7,395 nt of DNA, taken from an uncultured Oscillospiraceae bacterium (GTDB lineage: Bacteria; Bacillota; Clostridia; Oscillospirales; Oscillospiraceae). The stretch spans positions 1 to 7,395 of the forward strand of contig CAKTJA010000064.1 of the NCBI GenBank assembly GCA_934567115.1, given 5' to 3'. The position numbers were made by a program, and so were the translations under genes. Below the pieces are notes generated by a model. It did not search any database. It was not told the origin of the DNA and saw only the letters and a list, made by a program, of their open reading frames with translations. Positions 5,285 through 7,395 of the stretch are shown one piece after another (the stretch's first letter is position 1; each line of letters starts with the position of its first letter).

Positions 5285-6295
5285 ATGGCATGCGTTTTGG
5301 TGACCGGCGGCGCCGGCTTTATCGGCTCGCACACGGCGGTGGAGCTGCTTGCGGCCGGCGACGGGGTGATCCTGCTTGACGATCTGTCCAACAGTGAGGA
5401 GGACGTGGCGGAGCGCATCGGCCAGATCGCCGGGAAGCGTCCCGTGTTCTGCCGCGCGAACGCGGCGGACCGGGCGGCGGTGGAGCGCGTTTTTGCGGAC
5501 AACGCCATCGACGCGGTGATCCACTGCGCGGGCTTCAAGGCGGTGGGGGAGTCGGTGAAAAAGCCGGTGGAGTACTACCGCAACAATCTGGACGCGACCC
5601 TTACGCTGCTGGAGGTCATGCGCGCCCATGGGACGAAGCGCTTTGTGTTCAGCTCGTCGGCGACGGTGTACGGCGCGGACGCGGCGGTCCCGTATAACGA
5701 GAGCGCGCCGACCGGCGGCTGCACCAACCCCTACGGATGGACGAAGTACATGTCGGAGCAGATCCTGCGCGACGCGGCGGCCGCCGACCCGGAGCTTTCT
5801 GTGGTGCTGCTGCGGTACTTCAACCCGATCGGCGCGCATGAGAGCGGCCTGATCGGAGAGCGTCCGAACGGCATTCCCAACAACCTCATGCCCTATATCA
5901 CGCAGGTTGCTGCGGGTACGCTCGCGCAGCTCTCCGTGTTCGGCGGCGACTATCCCACGCCCGACGGGACCGGCGTGCGGGACTATATCCATGTGGTCGA
6001 TCTGGCGCGGGGGCACGTCGCCGCGCTGCGGTACGCCTTGACGCATACCGGCGCGGAGGCGGTCAACCTCGGCACCGGGCGTGGAAGCAGCGTTTTGGAG
6101 GTCGTGCACGCCTTTGAGGAGGCGAACGGGGTGAAGGTGCCCTACCGCATCGCGCCGCGCCGCGAGGGCGATCTTGCAAGCTACTGGGCGGACGCGGAAA
6201 AGGCCGCGCGGCTTTTCGGCTGGCGCGCGGAGAGGAGCCTTGCCGATATGTGCCGCGACGCGTGGCGCTGGCAGCTCCGCGTGTCCGGACGGTGA
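5285..6295 (+). CDS. galE: UDP-glucose 4-epimerase
   Basis: The 336-residue protein interconverts UDP-glucose and UDP-galactose in the cytoplasm (Leloir pathway, and supply of UDP-Gal for surface glycans). It is an extended short-chain dehydrogenase: NAD-binding GGAGFIG (8-14) at the N-terminus, D32/D33 after the second strand, HCAGFKAVGESV (80-91), catalytic S125 in SSSATVYG and Y150-x3-K154 in YGWTK. YFNPIGAH, RDYIHVVDLARGH and the C-terminal RREGDLASYWADAEKA are all GalE hallmarks. Y300 corresponds to Tyr299 of E. coli GalE; a bulky residue there is associated with activity on UDP-Glc/Gal but not the N-acetyl forms, so GlcNAc epimerisation is not predicted. AGGAGG ends 10 nt before the ATG and GGAG 8 nt before it. 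Length equals the family norm (about 338). The gene has its own promoter, and no other galactose gene is visible nearby. No clear terminator follows until the hairpin inside the mobile element at 6578-6610. Confidence 0.96.
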   Translation: MACVLVTGGAGFIGSHTAVELLAAGDGVILLDDLSNSEEDVAERIGQIAGKRPVFCRANAADRAAVERVFADNAIDAVIHCAGFKAVGESVKKPVEYYRNNLDATLTLLEVMRAHGTKRFVFSSSATVYGADAAVPYNESAPTGGCTNPYGWTKYMSEQILRDAAAADPELSVVLLRYFNPIGAHESGLIGERPNGIPNNLMPYITQVAAGTLAQLSVFGGDYPTPDGTGVRDYIHVVDLARGHVAALRYALTHTGAEAVNLGTGRGSSVLEVVHAFEEANGVKVPYRIAPRREGDLASYWADAEKAARLFGWRAERSLADMCRDAWRWQLRVSGR

Positions 6296-6331
6296 GCGCA
6301 TTTTCTTCCGGCAAAGCGGGCGCTGCGGCTG

Positions 6332-6346
6332 TTCAGCGGCGCTGAA
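6332..6346. repeat. Small palindrome downstream of galE
   Basis: TTCAGC-GGC-GCTGAA is a perfect 6-bp inverted repeat 36 bp after the galE stop. No U-tract follows. It is part of a non-coding stretch (6296-6563) that also contains three TGCGGCTG direct repeats and no supported gene. Confidence 0.35.
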
Positions 6347-6420
6347 TGGGCGGCTGCGGAATTTCACGGTTCTGCGGCTGCCCTGCTTTAATATCAAAAA
6401 AAACGCATTGAGATCAGCGG

Positions 6421-6470
6421 ACCGGACGGCTGCGGCAATTCTCTTTAAGAGAACTTCTTCAACGTCCGGT
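6421..6470. repeat. Nested inverted repeats
   Basis: Outer arms ACCGGACG (6421-6428) and CGTCCGGT (6463-6470) are perfect complements. Between them is a second perfect palindrome, TTCTCTT-T-AAGAGAA (6439-6453). RNA from either strand could form a two-tier stem. I do not recognise a family; it could be a degenerate terminator or binding site. Confidence 0.4.
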
Positions 6471-6473
6471 GAA

Positions 6474-6538
6474 CGGCGGGTGCTCTCGCTCCCGCCGCCC
6501 TTCTGCGCAAGGCGGGAGGGCGCGGTCCCTCCGGGACC
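6474..6538. repeat. Chain of overlapping, mutually exclusive hairpins
   Basis: Five short GC-rich segments pair in sequence with each neighbour: 6474-6480 with 6491-6497 (7 bp), 6489-6496 with 6511-6518 (8 bp), 6515-6520 with 6527-6532 (6 bp), and 6524-6529 with 6533-6538 (6 bp). Adjacent stems share bases and cannot coexist. The stretch 6481-6540 is 75% GC, so chance pairing is easy; no leader peptide or downstream gene supports attenuation. Confidence 0.35.
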
Positions 6539-6555
6539 TTCAAAAAAGAAAGCAG

Positions 6556-6563
6556 CCTCGACC
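6556..6563. repeat. Target-site duplication, left copy
   Basis: CCTCGACC directly abuts the left inverted terminus of the element at 6564 and is repeated exactly at 6708-6715. Confidence 0.85.
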
Positions 6564-6707
6564 CCAATGTCATTAAGTTAAGAACCGGGGCAAGTCGCCC
6601 CGGTTCTTAATATTTATGTTTTGGGTGGTTTTCTCAATAATTTCCACAAAATAAGTTGCGGTTTTCTGCGGCATTTTGCCAAAAAACGCTTAACTTAATG
6701 ACATTGG
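6564..6707. mobile_element. 144-bp MITE-like non-autonomous element
   Basis: The termini CCAATGTCATTAAGTTAAG (6564-6582) and its exact reverse complement (6689-6707) form perfect 19-bp inverted repeats, flanked by the 8-bp direct repeat CCTCGACC. A shared C makes 9-bp duplication of CCTCGACCC with a 143-bp element equally possible. The interior has no ORF worth calling and GC is about 39%, against 75% in the 60 bp at 6481-6540. This is the structure of a miniature inverted-repeat transposable element moved in trans by an IS transposase. The parent family cannot be named from the ends alone; 8-9 bp duplications occur in several IS families. A 14-bp hairpin begins inside the left terminus (6578-6610), so that region can fold locally or pair with the far end. 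Confidence 0.85.
6578..6610 (+). terminator. Hairpin carried by the MITE, likely terminator for galE
   Basis: TTAAGAACCGGGGC (6578-6591) pairs perfectly with 6597-6610 around an AAGTC loop, 14 bp with a GC-rich core. It is followed on the plus strand by TATTTATGTTTT, an interrupted T-rich tail. It is the first plausible plus-strand terminator after galE, 283 bp from its stop. On the minus strand no T-rich tail follows. Confidence 0.6.
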
Positions 6708-6715
6708 CCTCGACC
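6708..6715. repeat. Target-site duplication, right copy
   Basis: CCTCGACC immediately follows the right inverted terminus and is identical to 6556-6563. It also forms part of the left arm of the disrupted hairpin with 6726-6743. Confidence 0.85.
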
Positions 6716-6808
6716 CGCGCCGTTTGCGCGGATCGGGGCTGCTGCGTTGTCAAGTGATGTCTGCCGTGTGCTTTTTACCGGCGGAGCGGTCCGGAGGCCG
6801 CGCCGCTC

Positions 6809-7395
6809 CTATGCGGCGGACTGGTCCACGATGCAGACCGCGCCCACGCCGAGCAGACGGCAGAGCGTGGTCTTTACGGCGAGGTCCGCCGCGCTTTCGT
6901 ACCATACCGTGATGACAGAGCCGTCCTCCTCAACGCGGTAGGCGCAGGAGCTTTGATGCTGCTCGGACCGGTGCGTGCGCATGCGGCTGTCAGACAGCAG
7001 TGCGGAAAGCTCCGTCTGCGTCAGCTCCTGTGTCTGCGTGACCCTGCCGGAGCGGACCGTCTGCTTCAGCGGGACGACGTACAGCGCGACGCTTCCGCCC
7101 TCCCCGGCGGCGCATGCCGCGTCGTACACGCTCTCCAGCGGCGCGCGCGGACTGACCGGAACGCTGCCGTCGGTATCGGTGATGCTTTCGGCGGCGACGC
7201 AGCCCTCCGGCGCGTACGGGACCGTCGAGGTCGAAACGGACGCATGCAGCCGGTCGTAGGCGCGGAGGAGCACGGCGGCGGCCTGCTCACGCGTGGCGGT
7301 CGCCTTCGGGTCGAAGCCGTAGCTGCTCACGCCCCGGATCAGTCCCATCCGATAGGCCAGCGCGACGTAGCCCCGCGCAACGGACACGTCGGAAA
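6809..7395 (-). CDS. SLH-domain surface protein with GH18-tail-like C-terminus (5' truncated by the window)
   Basis: The minus-strand frame is open at the window edge and stops at TAG (6811-6809), so 194 residues are visible. The first 45 or so, SDVSVARGYVALAYRMG then LIRGV, YGFDPKATATREQAAAVLLRA, form an SLH repeat with its TREQAA helix. A linker rich in Ser/Thr/Val follows. The last 75 residues (TQTELSALLSD, YRVEEDGSVITVWYES, AADLAVK, LLGVGAVCIV) resemble the end of GH18 domains of the spore-cortex/YaaH-like group, where a VWYE[DN]-x-x-S-[LI]-x-x-K helix precedes a G-[LV]-G-[GA]-[VI] strand. The catalytic DxxDxDxE barrel is not in the visible part and there is little room for it between SLH and tail. 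A GTG at 7387 could be mistaken for a start, but the SLH repeat continues upstream of it. The terminator about 65 bp beyond the stop has been split by a MITE. Confidence 0.8.
   Translation of the reverse strand, partial: SDVSVARGYVALAYRMGLIRGVSSYGFDPKATATREQAAAVLLRAYDRLHASVSTSTVPYAPEGCVAAESITDTDGSVPVSPRAPLESVYDAACAAGEGGSVALYVVPLKQTVRSGRVTQTQELTQTELSALLSDSRMRTHRSEQHQSSCAYRVEEDGSVITVWYESAADLAVKTTLCRLLGVGAVCIVDQSAA

Larger units (their letters stand above)
6551..6743 (-). terminator. Intrinsic terminator of the minus-strand SLH gene, split by the mobile element
   Basis: Removing 6556-6707 (element plus one target-site copy) restores an 18-bp stem with one G-U pair and one C-A mismatch: AGCAG 6551-6555 plus 6708-6720 pair with 6726-6743, loop CGTTT 6721-6725. 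On the minus strand the restored stem is followed directly by TTTCTTTTTT (6550-6541), a classic Rho-independent terminator about 65 bp beyond the SLH gene's stop. In the present sequence the upper 13 base pairs remain contiguous (6708-6738), but the closing five pairs and the T-tract are displaced by 152 bp. Confidence 0.72.

Noticed and set aside
6363..6394. Possible promoter with TAATAT at 6389-6394
   Set aside because: The only -35-like sequence, TTCACG at 6363, would need a 20-bp spacer, and no gene or clear RNA follows.
5192..6397. Minus-strand open frame of 401 codons opposite galE
   Set aside because: galE on the plus strand is unambiguous. The antisense product is Arg-rich low-complexity and has no family motif.
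6174..6581. Plus-strand open frame of 135 codons after galE
   Set aside because: It begins inside galE in another frame and runs through hairpins into the MITE. There is no ribosome binding site or domain.
6783..6809. GGAGCGG / CCGCTCC inverted repeat just after the minus-strand SLH gene
   Set aside because: 7 bp with a long GC-rich loop and no T-tract in either direction. The split 18-bp hairpin further on is a far better terminator candidate.
1..7395. CRISPR array, tRNA, rRNA, riboswitch, phage or defence genes
   Set aside because: No regularly spaced direct repeats, cloverleaf, rRNA-like stretch, recognisable riboswitch core, or phage or defence protein motif was seen on either strand.

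Overview
The window looks like a chromosomal stretch of a GC-rich member of the Firmicutes, probably a gut Clostridia of the Oscillospiraceae type. The basis is S-layer homology (SLH) proteins at both edges, Gram-positive-style signal peptides, InlB-type B repeats on a secreted enzyme, GGAGG-type ribosome binding sites and near-consensus sigma-A promoters in about 60% GC DNA. The taxonomic placement is inference; the window holds no rRNA or other marker.

Layout, left to right. Positions 1-126 are the 3' end of an SLH-domain protein (+), followed by an 11-bp GAAA hairpin. 199-2328 (+) is a secreted phosphatidylinositol-specific phospholipase C with a ricin-like N-terminal region and two C-terminal InlB B repeats; all five expected catalytic residues are present. 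A 13-bp hairpin at 2370-2399 lies between it and a convergent class I glutamine amidotransferase-like hydrolase (peptidase C26 / PuuD type, 2490-3227, -). The 191-bp divergent region 3228-3418 holds two near-perfect promoters and two copies of TTGA-N7-TCAA that look like operators. 3419-4030 (+) is a TetR regulator. It is followed after 30 bp by a signal-peptide-bearing bactofilin-like beta-solenoid protein with a C-terminal multispanning membrane domain (4061-5191). galE (UDP-glucose 4-epimerase, 5285-6295, +) has its own promoter, whose -10 box contains the stop codon of the preceding gene. 6809-7395 (-) is the 3' part of a second SLH protein whose C-terminus resembles the tail of a GH18 domain.

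The most striking structure is in the 513-bp gap 6296-6808. A 144-bp AT-rich element (6564-6707, about 39% GC) has perfect 19-bp terminal inverted repeats and an 8-bp direct repeat on each side, the hallmarks of a MITE. It sits inside one arm of what was an 18-bp GC-rich hairpin with a T-rich tail on the minus strand, apparently the intrinsic terminator of the minus-strand SLH gene. The element also carries its own 14-bp hairpin followed by a T-rich stretch in the galE direction. The MITE therefore seems to have split one gene's terminator and may have supplied one to the convergent gene.

Taken together the genes point to the cell surface: two SLH proteins, a secreted phospholipase, an extracytoplasmic polymer-forming membrane protein under a TetR regulator, and an epimerase supplying UDP-galactose for surface glycans. 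They are not one operon, and a shared function is inference. I see no CRISPR array, tRNA, rRNA, transposase gene or phage gene.
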